Assembly (NCBI GenBank): GCA_001920415.1
Contig: MNJR01000059.1
Span: 19,042-83,041, forward strand
DNA length: 64,000 nucleotides
Source of the DNA: Acidobacteria bacterium 13_1_20CM_3_53_8
GTDB lineage: Bacteria; Acidobacteriota; Blastocatellia; Pyrinomonadales; Pyrinomonadaceae
Direction: 5' to 3'
Shown here piece after piece: positions 1 through 8,976 of the stretch. A model generated the notes under the pieces. It was not told the origin of the DNA. It did not search any database and was given only the letters and a program-made list of their open reading frames with translations. A program made the translations under genes and the position numbers. How positions within the stretch are numbered: position 1 is the stretch's first letter; each line of letters starts with the position of its first letter.

Positions 1-61
1 GCCTGCGGTAGCGGGCGGGTAGTATCTGATAGGACAACGACCCGCCCGCTACCGCAGGCGG
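1..61. repeat. Inverted repeat, CCTGCGGTAGCGGGCGGG family
   Basis: Two 20-base arms (1-20 and 40-59) are exact reverse complements around a short loop. The same arms recur at 17056-17127, and a single arm occurs at 32394-32420. It lies just downstream of the 3' end of the GlcD-GlcE gene, so it could act as a transcript-end hairpin. The left arm is cut by the window edge. Confidence 0.9.
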
Positions 62-81
62 TACTGACCTGACGTTTTGTG

Positions 82-2901
82 TTAGAAACGTCCGGGGCTG
101 AGAATATTCTTCGGGTCAAGCTCGGCTTTGATGCGGCGCATCAGTTCCGCCTTTGCTCCAAGCGCGCCCCATGCGTCAACCGCGTTTTTAATCTCAGTCG
201 GCGCTTGTTCGATTACGAGCGCTCCGCCCAACTTTTTCGCCGTATTCCTTAATCGAGTCAGGGATGCTATTGCTGCTTCAACCTCGTTCGTCTCCGTGCT
301 TGCAACGCGCAGCCTTCCGTCTGCGACGCATGCGTGCCAGCGCGCGTTTGAGAAGAGCGCTTCCTTTTTCATCGCTTCGTCAATGAAAGCGCGTAGGTCT
401 GTCAGTCTCACTTTAACGCGCCAGACTAAATGCTGTTTATCTTTCATAGGCATGGCAGCAATCATACGCCACAGCTTCTCATCATCTGTCTCTACAACTG
501 AAAAAATTCTTTCGCGGCCAGCCAACTCGCGCACTTTCATAGTTTGATAAGAGACGGCCTCTTCATTCCCCGCAAACCGAACTAACAGCGCGCGCGAATT
601 CGCTTCTGCTTCAACGCCAAAACTCTGCGCTAGATTTTCAGAGACGATCTCGAATGCAACCGGGAGAAGATGCGCCGCAAGTATGCTCCGTGAGCATTGC
701 CAGAGCGCAGCTTGCTCTGCGGATAGAATGACTGTCGCTGTTCGTGCAGGTCGAGGGCGCAGCTTGAACGCGAGTTCGAGTATGAGGCCGAGCGTGCCGT
801 AGCTGCCTATGAAAAGTTTGCATAGGTCGTAGCCCGCAACGTTTTTCACAACGCGCCCGCCCGACTTAATAACTCTTCCATCAGCGAGCGCTACACGCAT
901 GCCTATCACATGGTTTCGCGGCGAGCCGTAACCTACACTCAAAGCGCCCGCCAAGCCTGTCGCGGCGACGCCTCCGACCGTCTCATTTGCGTCGCCGGGC
1001 GGGTCGAGGGCAAGCCACTGGCCTGAGCCGTTCAGTCTCTCGTTCAAATCCGAAAGTCTCGCGCCTGCTTCTGCGACAGCAATCAGGTCTGCCGGTTCAT
1101 GCTCTATGATTCTGTTCATCCTGCGCGCGCTGATAATGATGTCGCAGCGACGAAGCGGATTGCCAGCATACGGCCAACTCATCGCGCCAGCAGGCATGAC
1201 AGTCAATCCTTCAAGCGCGGCAAATTTGAGAACCTCGCAGGCTTCATCAGCCGATGAGGGCGAAACAACCAACGACGGCTCGACTTCATTATTAACATTC
1301 TCCTCGCCTGCAATTCCGCAGAGAGTTCGGCGCATTGCGTCTAGATTGGATTTGCTAGACGAGCTTTCAATATTCGATGAAGGACGAGCCGATGCGGAAG
1401 AGAGACGCGGGGACGCGGGGAAGAACAGACGCGGAGACGCGGAGACACGGGGACACGGCGATAAAACTAAACGGCTTCTCTCTTTTTCGCCGCGTCTCCG
1501 CGTCTGCGCTTCGCCGCAGCCGCGCAACGTGGGAATGATCTTTCCGGGATTGCACAATCCCGTAGGGTCGAACGCAGCGCGCACACGCAGCATGGCGTCC
1601 ATGTCATCTGCGTTGAAGATGAGCGGCAGGTAATCACTCTTATCAAGCCCAACACCATGCTCGCCCGTGATGCTGCCACCTGCGCGAACGCAAGTCTCCA
1701 TCAACTCGCGCCCGGCCTCTTTAACCCTTAAAACTTCATCCGGGTGGCGCGAGTCGAAGCATATGAACGGGTGTAGATTGCCGTCGCCCGCGTGAAAGAC
1801 GTTCGCAACTCGCAGCCCGTATTTTGTGCCGATTCGATAGCTCGCCGCTAGAATTTCGGGCAGACGCGAGCGCGGAACGACAGCATCCTGAATCATTGTG
1901 TCCGGCGAGATTCTGCCCATCACACCGAACGCGCCCTTGCGCGCAGCCCACAAACGCTTTCGCTCCGCTTCATCTTTAGCGCGACGAACTGCGCGCGCTC
2001 CGTGCTTTCGTAAAATTGCTTCGGCGCGCTCCGCCTCTTCACCAAGCCCTGCTTCCAGCCCGTCAAGCTCTAAGAGAAGCGCTGCTTCGGCGTCCTGCGG
2101 TATCCCAGCCGAAAACGTAGTTGATTCAATGGCGCGTATGATAGCGCCGTCCATCATCTCAAGCGCGGCGGGAACAATTCCGGCGGCGATGATTTCAGAG
2201 ACAGCGCGGCTGGCATCCATAACGTCTGTGAAATCCGCAAGAAGAGTTCGCACGGATTGAGGAAGAGGAACGAGTCGCAGGGTCGCTTCCGTAGCAATCC
2301 CGAATGTTCCTTCCGAGCCAATGAACACGCCAAGAAGATCATAGCCGGGCAATCCTGTTCCAGTCTCTTCCAAATCAACAACCTCGCCTCCGCTCAAAAC
2401 CACACGAGCGGCCATGACGTGATCCACCGTCACGCCGTATTTCAGGCAATGTATTCCGCCGGAATTTTCCGCGAGGTTTCCGCCGATTGTGCACGTTGGC
2501 TGGCTCGAAGGGTCTGGGACGTAGTGAAGATTCAGTGGCGCTGCTGCGCGCGAGACGTGCGAGTTGACGATTCCTGTTTCGACTACGGCCAGACGATTTT
2601 CCGCGTCGAGTTTGAGCAGGCGACGCATGCGCGCAAGCTCTATGACTACGCCCTCCCCGAGCGCGAGCGCCCCGCCCGAAAGCCCTGTGCCTGCGCCGCG
2701 AGGAGAGAAGGGGATTCGCTCGCGCGCAAGCATACGCATGACTTCTGAAACCTCTTCGGTCGAGCGAGGGAAGATGACTGCGCGCGGACGGTGCTTGTGC
2801 TGCGGCAAACCGTCGCACTCGTAAACAAGCAACTCGTCAGGCTCGCTCAGTACATTATCGCGCCCGACAATCGCTTGAAAATTTTTGATGACAGAATCCA
2901 C
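82..2901 (-). CDS. GlcD-GlcE fusion, FAD-linked glycolate/lactate oxidase
   Basis: A 939-residue fusion of two VAO/PCMH-family FAD-binding subunits. Residues 1 to about 455 match the GlcD-type catalytic subunit: the FAD loop PRGAGTGLSGG sits near residues 67-77, followed by FHAGDGNLHP and GEHGVG motifs and a typical C-terminus NPGKIIPT. Residues from about 515 to the end match GlcE, with a second, weaker FAD domain (GDANETVGGVAATGLAG). In most bacteria glcD and glcE are separate genes; here they are joined by about 50 residues encoded by a palindromic repeat (1380-1531) that is also found elsewhere in the window. The expected role is oxidation of glycolate or a similar 2-hydroxyacid at the membrane, with electrons passed to an Fe-S subunit (GlcF). 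No glcF lies in this window; it could lie beyond the left edge. The exact substrate cannot be read from the sequence. Confidence 0.85.
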   Translation of the reverse strand: MDSVIKNFQAIVGRDNVLSEPDELLVYECDGLPQHKHRPRAVIFPRSTEEVSEVMRMLARERIPFSPRGAGTGLSGGALALGEGVVIELARMRRLLKLDAENRLAVVETGIVNSHVSRAAAPLNLHYVPDPSSQPTCTIGGNLAENSGGIHCLKYGVTVDHVMAARVVLSGGEVVDLEETGTGLPGYDLLGVFIGSEGTFGIATEATLRLVPLPQSVRTLLADFTDVMDASRAVSEIIAAGIVPAALEMMDGAIIRAIESTTFSAGIPQDAEAALLLELDGLEAGLGEEAERAEAILRKHGARAVRRAKDEAERKRLWAARKGAFGVMGRISPDTMIQDAVVPRSRLPEILAASYRIGTKYGLRVANVFHAGDGNLHPFICFDSRHPDEVLRVKEAGRELMETCVRAGGSITGEHGVGLDKSDYLPLIFNADDMDAMLRVRAAFDPTGLCNPGKIIPTLRGCGEAQTRRRGEKERSRLVLSPCPRVSASPRLFFPASPRLSSASARPSSNIESSSSKSNLDAMRRTLCGIAGEENVNNEVEPSLVVSPSSADEACEVLKFAALEGLTVMPAGAMSWPYAGNPLRRCDIIISARRMNRIIEHEPADLIAVAEAGARLSDLNERLNGSGQWLALDPPGDANETVGGVAATGLAGALSVGYGSPRNHVIGMRVALADGRVIKSGGRVVKNVAGYDLCKLFIGSYGTLGLILELAFKLRPRPARTATVILSAEQAALWQCSRSILAAHLLPVAFEIVSENLAQSFGVEAEANSRALLVRFAGNEEAVSYQTMKVRELAGRERIFSVVETDDEKLWRMIAAMPMKDKQHLVWRVKVRLTDLRAFIDEAMKKEALFSNARWHACVADGRLRVASTETNEVEAAIASLTRLRNTAKKLGGALVIEQAPTEIKNAVDAWGALGAKAELMRRIKAELDPKNILSPGRF
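1380..1531. repeat. GACGCGGAGACGCGG-type palindromic repeat inside a coding gene
   Basis: Tandem words of the type GACGCGGGGAC run up to about 1460 and their reverse complements (CCGCGTCTCCGCGTCT) follow. Relatives occur at 25135-25243 (intergenic) and 40511-40700 (coding). Here it is read in frame on the minus strand as the Arg/Ser-rich linker between the GlcD and GlcE halves. The peptide GEKERSRL followed by RVSASPRL is shared with the copy in the sensor kinase at 40.5 kb. Confidence 0.9.
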
Positions 2902-3089
2902 GATTTGCTGTTTCTGAAAACGGTTCGTCTGGTTGTTACGCGAGACTCAATGATACACTACGCGCCCGGCCTTAGCGTAACTGAAGCGCACGCGCGATAA
3001 TTTCAAACAAAGCTATATGAAGTCAGAGCTTGTCACTGACAATCAGTCGGGCGTGCTTCATGGCTATGAACTTAACTACACTAAGAGGC

Positions 3090-4700
3090 ATGAGCAAACT
3101 CGCCGCAGACCTTATCATCATCAACGCACAGGTTCGCACGATGGATGCCGACAATCCTCTGGCTCGCGCTGTGGCCGTTTACGGCAATCGAATCGTCGCC
3201 GTAGGTTCTGATGATGATGTCAAAGAATTAAGAGGCGCGCATACGCGCATGATTGATGCGCGCGGGCGACTTGTGCTGCCCGGTTTTAACGACGCGCACG
3301 TTCATTTCATGACAGGGGGCTATCAACTGTCCAGCGTTGACTTGCGCGACGCTGCCAGCCCACAGGAGTTCGCGCAGCGTGTGCGGCGGTTCGCGCAAAC
3401 CATAGAGCGTGGGCGTTGGATTACAGGAGGCAACTGGGATCACGAACGCTGGCATGATACGCCGCTTCCTACCAAAAATTTGATTGATTCTTTTACGCCG
3501 GACACGCCGGTCTTTGTCAGTCGCATGGACGGGCACATGGCGCTTGCAAACAGTCTGGCGCTGAAGATTTCCGGTGTGACACGCGACACAGAAGACCCGC
3601 CCGGCGGACTCATTGTGCGTGACACGGCGACGAATGAGCCAACGGGCGTTTTGAAAGACGCGGCGATGGAGTTTGTTTTCAAAAAAATTCCTGCGCCTGA
3701 GTTTGATGAAAAGCTTACTGCGGCGCGTGCCGCTTCTGAACACGCTGCGAGTCTGGGCGTGACGAGCGTGCAGGACATGTCTGCTGGCGATGACGTGGGC
3801 GTCTATCAAACTCTGCTTGAAAGCGGCGAGTTGAAGAATAGAATCTACGCCGTTTCGCCTCTTCCAGATTGGCAGCGCATGGCTCTAACTGGCGTGCGCA
3901 AATCTTTCGGCAATGAGATGCTTCGCATAGGCGGCTTGAAAGGTTTTGTTGATGGAAGCCTGGGTTCTACCACTGCGCTCTTCTTCGAGCCTTACTGTGA
4001 CGCGCCGGAAACTCGTGGGCTTCCCGCAGGCGAGATGTTTCCCGAAGGCGCTATGCTCAAGCGTATCAAAGAGGCAGACAGCGCAGGGCTTCACGTGATG
4101 ATTCACGCCATAGGAGACCGCGCTAACGATCTTGTGCTCTCTATGTACGAGCAGGTAGGAAGAGAGCACGGCGCGCGCGACAGACGTTTCCGCATCGAGC
4201 ACGCGCAGCATCTCAGGCCGCAGGATATACAGAGATTTGCGCGCGGGTCTGTGATAGCTTCCATGCAGCCTTACCATGCAATTGACGACGGACGCTGGGC
4301 TGAAAGAAGAATCGGCCACAATCGCGCTCAGACGACCTACGCATTTCGCTCGCTTCTGGACGCGGGCGCGCAGCTGGCGTTCGGGACAGACTGGGCTGTT
4401 GCGCCGCTCAACCCTATGCTTACGGTTTACGCCGCAGTCACGCGCCGTACGCTTGACGGACGGTACGCAGATGGCTGGATTCCCGAACAGAAGATCACAG
4501 TCGAAGAGGCTGTTCGCGCCTACACAGTCGGCTCGGCTTACGCAGAGTTTGCGGATGGCGTGAAGGGAGCAATCACGCTCGGCAAGCTGGCGGATATGGT
4601 CATCCTCTCGCGCGACATTTTTGGGACAGAGCCTGCTGAGATTGAACACACTGAAGTCTTGACTACAATCATGGACGGTAGAGTTGTATATGAAAAGTAA
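3090..4700 (+). CDS. YtcJ-type metal-dependent amidohydrolase
   Basis: An amidohydrolase of the superfamily's amidohydrolase-3 group (YtcJ-like), about 536 residues, cytosolic with no signal peptide. Visible features are the N-terminal beta-sandwich strand ([14 protein letters not shown]), the metal-binding HVHF after LPGFNDA, further ligands in HAIGD and HAQHL, and the late aspartate in FGTDWAV. The C-terminus returns to the composite domain ([12 protein letters not shown]). The substrate is probably a cyclic or linear C-N bond, but cannot be named. The start at 3090 is preferred over upstream 3060 because AGAGG precedes it by four bases and the homology-like sequence begins at once. It is divergent from the GlcD-GlcE gene. 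Confidence 0.85.
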   Translation: MSKLAADLIIINAQVRTMDADNPLARAVAVYGNRIVAVGSDDDVKELRGAHTRMIDARGRLVLPGFNDAHVHFMTGGYQLSSVDLRDAASPQEFAQRVRRFAQTIERGRWITGGNWDHERWHDTPLPTKNLIDSFTPDTPVFVSRMDGHMALANSLALKISGVTRDTEDPPGGLIVRDTATNEPTGVLKDAAMEFVFKKIPAPEFDEKLTAARAASEHAASLGVTSVQDMSAGDDVGVYQTLLESGELKNRIYAVSPLPDWQRMALTGVRKSFGNEMLRIGGLKGFVDGSLGSTTALFFEPYCDAPETRGLPAGEMFPEGAMLKRIKEADSAGLHVMIHAIGDRANDLVLSMYEQVGREHGARDRRFRIEHAQHLRPQDIQRFARGSVIASMQPYHAIDDGRWAERRIGHNRAQTTYAFRSLLDAGAQLAFGTDWAVAPLNPMLTVYAAVTRRTLDGRYADGWIPEQKITVEEAVRAYTVGSAYAEFADGVKGAITLGKLADMVILSRDIFGTEPAEIEHTEVLTTIMDGRVVYEK

Positions 4701-4719
4701 GAGAGCATTTCAAAACCAC

Positions 4720-4841
4720 TTAGCGAGCTTAAGCATTTAACTTTGCGCCTTTGCGTGAACATGCAATTTACATGAATCTTAAGTGTTAATAGAATTGAGG
4801 GTTCACGCAAAGGCGCAAAGGAAAAACTTAAGCTCGCTAAG
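4720..4841. repeat. Long inverted repeat between genes
   Basis: Arms 4720-4760 and 4801-4841 carry complementary blocks: TTAGCGAGCTTAAG with CTTAAGCTCGCTAA, and TTTGCGCCTTTGCGTGAAC with GTTCACGCAAAGGCGCAAA. It separates the amidohydrolase and the beta-lactamase-fold gene. No ORF of interest lies inside. Confidence 0.9.
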
Positions 4842-4894
4842 AGTTCGACTCCTACAGGGTTTGAAATGATGTCTAAGTAACAAGGATAATTTCT

Positions 4895-5863
4895 ATGACT
4901 CGCAAAATTTTCGCGTTCACAGTCGCGCTCCTGTTTCTATCTCTTCTCTTTCCGTCGTTCGCGCAGAGGAGAAATAATCCTACGCCGCCCGCAATCGAGG
5001 TGACCGCGCAGCAGAGCGCGTTGCAGGAGCTTGTGAACCGCGCGGCGCAGACGGCTTTGCAGCGCTTCGCCAGTAAAAATTTCACGGAGAGAAATCTTTC
5101 AATCACGCTTATTGATCTGCGCGATGCGCAGCATCCCGTTCAGGCGAGCTTTCGGGGCGAAGAGCCGATTTATCCTGCGAGCGTCGTGAAGCTTTTTTAT
5201 CTTGCGGCTGTTCATCGCTGGCTGGAAGACGGCAGATTGAAGATGACGGATGAACTGAATCGCGGGCTTCACGACATGATTGTTGATTCGTCGAACGACG
5301 CGACGCAGTTCATAGTTGATGCTCTGACAGATACTACGAGCGGGCCTGAGTTGCCGCCCGCAGAGATGAAGAAGTGGGCTTACAAAAGAAATGCTGTGAA
5401 CCGTTATTACGCCTCTATGGGCTATAGGAACATAAACGTCAACCAGAAGACCTACTGCGAAGATTCCTACGGGCGCGAGCACGCGTTCCGTGGGGCGCAT
5501 GGCGAGAATCGTAACAAGCTGACGACGAACGCTACGGCTCGCCTGTTGATGGAGATTGCAACGGGCAGGGCTGTCAGCCCAGCGCGCAGCGCACAGATGA
5601 TGGAGTTGTTAAAGCGCAATTTCGCTGGAACGAGCAGTGATTCTGATGACCAAGGACACGGGTTCACAGGCATTGCGCTCGTGCCCGGCGCGCGATTGTG
5701 GTCGAAAGCTGGCTGGACTAGCACCACGCGCCACGACGCGGCCTACATTGAGTTGCCGAACGGAGCGAAGTTTGTTCTAGTAACTTTTACGACAGATCAC
5801 GCCAACGAGCGCGACATCATCCCTACAATCGCGCGTATGATAGTTGAAGAATTTAATCATTAA
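4895..5863 (+). CDS. Exported class A beta-lactamase-fold serine hydrolase
   Basis: A 322-residue protein with a signal peptide (hydrophobic stretch 5-20, cleavage likely after SFA). It has the SxxK nucleophile motif S96-V-V-K99 inside YPASVVKLFY, an SxN-like motif S132-S-N134 (VDSSNDAT) and a C-terminal KTG-equivalent written SKAGW. This fits the beta-lactamase2 family, periplasmic. The canonical class A Glu166 loop is not evident, and the third motif has Ala for Thr. It may therefore be a low-molecular-weight peptidoglycan enzyme or a general serine hydrolase, rather than a resistance beta-lactamase. It is flanked by palindromic repeats on both sides, so it is probably transcribed alone. 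Confidence 0.8.
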   Translation: MTRKIFAFTVALLFLSLLFPSFAQRRNNPTPPAIEVTAQQSALQELVNRAAQTALQRFASKNFTERNLSITLIDLRDAQHPVQASFRGEEPIYPASVVKLFYLAAVHRWLEDGRLKMTDELNRGLHDMIVDSSNDATQFIVDALTDTTSGPELPPAEMKKWAYKRNAVNRYYASMGYRNINVNQKTYCEDSYGREHAFRGAHGENRNKLTTNATARLLMEIATGRAVSPARSAQMMELLKRNFAGTSSDSDDQGHGFTGIALVPGARLWSKAGWTSTTRHDAAYIELPNGAKFVLVTFTTDHANERDIIPTIARMIVEEFNH

Positions 5864-5865
5864 AA

Positions 5866-6000
5866 GGGAAGGCAAAAAAAGGAAAGGTAGAAGTAAAAAG
5901 GCAAAAGTGTGGACACGCCTTGCAGTCGTGAATTAAAGGTTAAAAATCAGAGACGAAAGCTTGTTCTTACTTTTACCTTTTGCCTTTTTACTTTTGACTT
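5866..6000. repeat. GGCAAAAGGTAAAAG-type palindromic repeat
   Basis: Purine-rich words (GGCAAAA, GGTAGAAGTAAAAAGGCAAAAG) occupy 5866-5915, and the complementary pyrimidine words (CTTTTACCTTTTGCCTTTTTAC) occupy 5968-6000. Seven copies of this family lie in the window. Confidence 0.9.
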
Positions 6001-6061
6001 ATTCGCTTGTCCTTCCTTACCACCACAGTTCCAAAAGCAAGCCGAAGAGGAGGCGTGAGAG

Positions 6062-7141
6062 ATGGCAGCAAATCAGACTGAGACGAAGCAGCAGGTCGAA
6101 CAGTTAAAGCAGAACGAGGACGTGAAGCGTGCGCTGAAGCAGACAGCGGGAGCGCAGCAGCCAGAAGAGCCTGTCGAGGTGAAGACAAAAGAGAAAGTTT
6201 TCATAGGCACATACTTGTTGCTGTTGGTCGCGCTCGGCGGCCTCTATTATTTGCTCAACTTGGGTGTGCTGATGCGTGGGGTAGCCAGCACATATGTTGA
6301 TTTCTTTCAGAGGGCAACGCGTGGGGCTATGCTCGTTGTGCTCGTGCTTGCTCTGGAACAACTCGTGGCCGTCTATTTAATCGGTCGGCTGGACGACGCG
6401 GTTCCCAGATATAATTTGAAGCGAATCGTTCGGCTCTTCATCGCGCTGCTCGTCGCCTTGATAGTCTTCTCGGTTATCTTCAAAACGTGGTACACGACGC
6501 TCTTCTCGCTCGGAGTTATCTCATTCATTCTGGGCTTCGCATTTCAAGCGCCGGGCACGAGTTTCCTCGGATGGATTTACATTCTGGTGCGCGCGCCTTA
6601 CAGGGTCGGCGACCGAATCAAGATAGGCGGCGCGACCGGCGACGTGATTGACGTGAGCTATCTGGACACTACACTGTGGGAGTTTGGCGGCGACCTGCTT
6701 TCGTCGGATCATCCTTCGGGTCGCGTGATAAGATTTCCGAACTCAAGCGTCCTCAATACCTCTGTCTTCAATTATTCATGGCCGCTCTTTCCGTATGTCT
6801 GGAACGAGATAAAGTTTCAAGTCTCTTATGACAGCGATCTGGAATTCATAGCGAAGACGATGCAGGAGATTGTTGAAGAGGAGTTGGGCGAGGCGATGTT
6901 GGAACGGGTGAAAATCTTTAGGGAGTTGTTGTCGCAGACGCCTGTGGATCAGTTGCAGGTTAGAGAGCGTCCGTCCGTGCTGTTCCGTGTGAGCGAGAAC
7001 ACATGGCTTGAAGCGATTGTGCGATACGTTGTGCCGCCGCGCGAGGCAGGGAGGATAAAGACTACGTTGATAAAGAAGCTGCTTGCAAGGCTGAACGAAG
7101 AGCCGGACAAGGTCTGTTTCCCGAAGGGGAACATGAGGTGA
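6062..7141 (+). CDS. MscS-family mechanosensitive ion channel
   Basis: A 359-residue inner-membrane protein. A charged, Gln-rich N-terminal tail of about 55 residues is followed by hydrophobic segments at about 57-77, 84-107 and 120-145. The MscS pore and beta domain then follow (FILGFAFQAPGTSFLGWIYILVRAPYRVGDRIKIGG). The sequence FPNSSVLNTSVFNY is typical of the family's middle domain, with a soluble alpha/beta C-terminus. It probably opens under membrane tension to release solutes on hypo-osmotic shock. The ATG at 6062 has a clear AGGAGG about eight bases upstream. A second mechanosensitive channel (MscL) is encoded at 25.2 kb. Confidence 0.9.
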   Translation: MAANQTETKQQVEQLKQNEDVKRALKQTAGAQQPEEPVEVKTKEKVFIGTYLLLLVALGGLYYLLNLGVLMRGVASTYVDFFQRATRGAMLVVLVLALEQLVAVYLIGRLDDAVPRYNLKRIVRLFIALLVALIVFSVIFKTWYTTLFSLGVISFILGFAFQAPGTSFLGWIYILVRAPYRVGDRIKIGGATGDVIDVSYLDTTLWEFGGDLLSSDHPSGRVIRFPNSSVLNTSVFNYSWPLFPYVWNEIKFQVSYDSDLEFIAKTMQEIVEEELGEAMLERVKIFRELLSQTPVDQLQVRERPSVLFRVSENTWLEAIVRYVVPPREAGRIKTTLIKKLLARLNEEPDKVCFPKGNMR

Positions 7142-7173
7142 GAGCGAGTCTTAATCAATCGTGTTTGGTTAAC

Positions 7174-7280
7174 GATTAACCGCAAGTCGCAGAGAGTAAG
7201 CAGAGAGTTTCAAATCTTAAGTCTCAAATTTGAAATCTGGAATTTCAGATAAACTTTCCGCCTAGCCCCTTGCGGTTATC
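7174..7280. repeat. Imperfect inverted repeat in the 301-base gap
   Basis: GATTAACCGCAAG (7174-7186) and CTTGCGGTTATC (7269-7280) frame a shorter internal palindrome, TCAAATCTTAAG / CTCAAATTTGAAATC. The rest of the gap (7142-7442) shows no coding potential; the ExbD ribosome site lies at its end. Confidence 0.7.
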
Positions 7281-7442
7281 ATTTTCAGATACTCACTCGG
7301 AGCATTCTACGATTTCCTCCACGCAGAAAAAGCTAATCAAGGGAACAACACGCGCCTGCTCGGTGTCTAAAAATCGCGGAAGAAGTTGAGAGCAAACTGA
7401 GTATAGAATCAGAGCCGAAGTGTGCGCGTGAAAGGAGCGACA

Positions 7443-7931
7443 ATGAAGGAAGAGAAAGCTGGCAATGCAAGGCCATTTATAAACGTCACGCCGCTGATTG
7501 ACGTGTTGCTCGTTCTGCTGATTATTTTCATGGTCGCGTCGCCGCTCAAGCCAGCGCGCTTCGAGACAAAGATTCCGTCTGAGCCGGATACACATCTTCA
7601 AGGAGTTGAGCCAAATCCACTCGCGCTCGTCGTGACAATCACGCCAGACCTTCAGCTTAGGCTGAACAATATTAGTGACATGGGTTCGGTCAACGATACG
7701 TCACGGCTGAGTGCAAAGCTCGCGGAAGTTTTCCAGCAGCGTGTAGAGAATCGCGCCTATCGCTATGGGATGGAGACTAGAGACGACCTTTCGTATGAAG
7801 AGAGAATCGAGAGAACCGTCTTTATCAAAGCCCCGCGCTCAATACCTTACGGCGACGTTGTAAAAGTGATTGACGGCGTGAAAGGCGCAGGCGCAAAACC
7901 TGTGGGATTGCAGATTGACGACTTGGACTAG
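7443..7931 (+). CDS. ExbD/TolR-family energy-transducing protein
   Basis: A 162-residue ExbD/TolR-type protein: short cytosolic N-terminus with the family motif PFINVTPLIDVLLVLLIIFMV (one membrane helix carrying the functional Asp), then a periplasmic domain. With a TolQ/ExbB proton channel it would power outer-membrane transport or integrity. No exbB/tolQ partner gene is in this window, so it must use one encoded elsewhere. The ATG at 7443 is preferred to the in-frame GTG at 7422 because AAAGGAGCGACA provides a good ribosome site. The periplasmic part contains a long charged insertion (about 75-125) relative to short ExbD proteins. Confidence 0.88.
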   Translation: MKEEKAGNARPFINVTPLIDVLLVLLIIFMVASPLKPARFETKIPSEPDTHLQGVEPNPLALVVTITPDLQLRLNNISDMGSVNDTSRLSAKLAEVFQQRVENRAYRYGMETRDDLSYEERIERTVFIKAPRSIPYGDVVKVIDGVKGAGAKPVGLQIDDLD

Positions 7932-7947
7932 CTTAGTAAGTGATAAG

Positions 7948-8034
7948 GACAGTTTTCAGTTTTTAGTTTTCAGTTTTCAGTTAAGAGCATTTCGCTTCTT
8001 TCTGAAAACTGAAAACTAAAAACTGAAAACTGTC
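7948..8034. repeat. CAGTTTTCAGTTTTTAG-type palindromic hairpin
   Basis: Words GTTTTCAG and TTTTTAG on the left arm (7948-7980) and their complements on the right arm (8001-8034). It sits between two convergent genes and could serve as a bidirectional terminator. Close copies lie at 33205, 50748, 54810 and 60266. Confidence 0.9.
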
Positions 8035-8036
8035 TT

Positions 8037-8765
8037 TCATCGGTAGCCGCCAAAATTCTGCTGCGGTGGTGGAGGCTGCGGAGGTTGAAACCCTGCTCCC
8101 TGCTTCCTTTTCTCGAACAGAGGGACCGAGATGATGCCTCCGAGTGCGCCGAAGACCACCAGAGCGATGAATGCTCCTATGCCGCTCATGAGCAGATAAC
8201 CAGCCGCGCCATATTGTGCGCTGCCTATGTTTGAGTGCATGTTGCTACCATAGACCAAGTAGGCCAGCGGTAGTCCAATAATCGTGTGAATGATTCCACC
8301 AACCACACCCGCGATTCCGCCCAGCATTGCCCCTTCGCCCATCTGCACGGGGCTGCCCGCTCTCTTGATATACATCAACCCTGCAACTGCGCCTCCTGCC
8401 ATAGCCCAAAGACAGCAGCCCCCGCCTACCACAGGTATCGATGTAAGAAATCCCATGACAAGACCGCCTACGAGCACGGGTACGAATTTGCTGCCGCCGC
8501 CAGCATCGCCCTGCGCGCCGTAAACAGGCTGCGGCGTGAATGCGGGCTGAGCTGGAGCAGGAGGTTGATAGGAGGGTGGCGCGCCGAAATTGAATGGAGC
8601 ATCTTGCGGTCTATCGCTCTGCGGCATAGGAGGCGGAGGCGAGGCCATCATCGTCGCCATAGGATCGAACGCTGGCGGGCTATCTTCCACGAGCCGAGTG
8701 CCGTCTTCCGAGCAGAAGATTTGCGGATCCTCAAACGTGCGATTACAAGTTGGGCAGCGCTTCAT
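8037..8765 (-). CDS. Zinc-ribbon, proline-rich, multi-pass membrane protein
   Basis: A 242-residue protein of unknown function. The N-terminus is a small zinc ribbon (CPTCNRTF ... FCSEDG), nearly identical in layout to the start of the protein at 21397-22428 and similar to the kinase at 22609-24270. A Pro/Gln/Ala-rich linker (about 30-85) follows, then three or four hydrophobic segments (about 90-118, 135-165, 185-215) rich in Gly. The C-terminus is again Pro/Gln rich. The layout suggests a cytosolic zinc ribbon tethered to a small membrane domain. No function can be assigned. Confidence 0.75.
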   Translation of the reverse strand: MKRCPTCNRTFEDPQIFCSEDGTRLVEDSPPAFDPMATMMASPPPPMPQSDRPQDAPFNFGAPPSYQPPAPAQPAFTPQPVYGAQGDAGGGSKFVPVLVGGLVMGFLTSIPVVGGGCCLWAMAGGAVAGLMYIKRAGSPVQMGEGAMLGGIAGVVGGIIHTIIGLPLAYLVYGSNMHSNIGSAQYGAAGYLLMSGIGAFIALVVFGALGGIISVPLFEKRKQGAGFQPPQPPPPQQNFGGYR

Positions 8766-8899
8766 ATATTCTCTTCCAGATACTCCCAGAAATTTTTAGA
8801 CTTTACGATTGCAGATTGCACTGAAATTCAGAGTGTCAATTCTACTTCAGTTGTCCGGGAATTAAAATAGGAGCACCGGAAAAGCGCTGTATAAATAGG

Positions 8900-8968
8900 T
8901 TTCAAGTTTCAGGTTTCAAGTTTCAAGTTAGGAAAGCTGATTTAACTTGAAACTTGAAACCTGAAACT
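8900..8968. repeat. TTTCAAGTTTCAGG-type palindromic hairpin
   Basis: Left arm of TTTCAAG/TTTCAGG words and right arm of CTTGAAA/CCTGAAA words around a short loop. It lies in the 211-base gap between two minus-strand genes. Confidence 0.9.
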
Positions 8969-8976
8969 TATCTCCC

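Noticed and set aside
3885-4649. 254-codon open frame antisense to the amidohydrolase
   Set aside because: It lies wholly inside a well-supported gene, encodes Arg/Cys/Ser-rich sequence with no motif, and follows from the codon bias of the real strand.
4895-5863. Antibiotic-resistance beta-lactamase
   Set aside because: SxxK and SxN are present, but the Glu166 loop is not evident and KTG is changed to KAG, so resistance is not supported.
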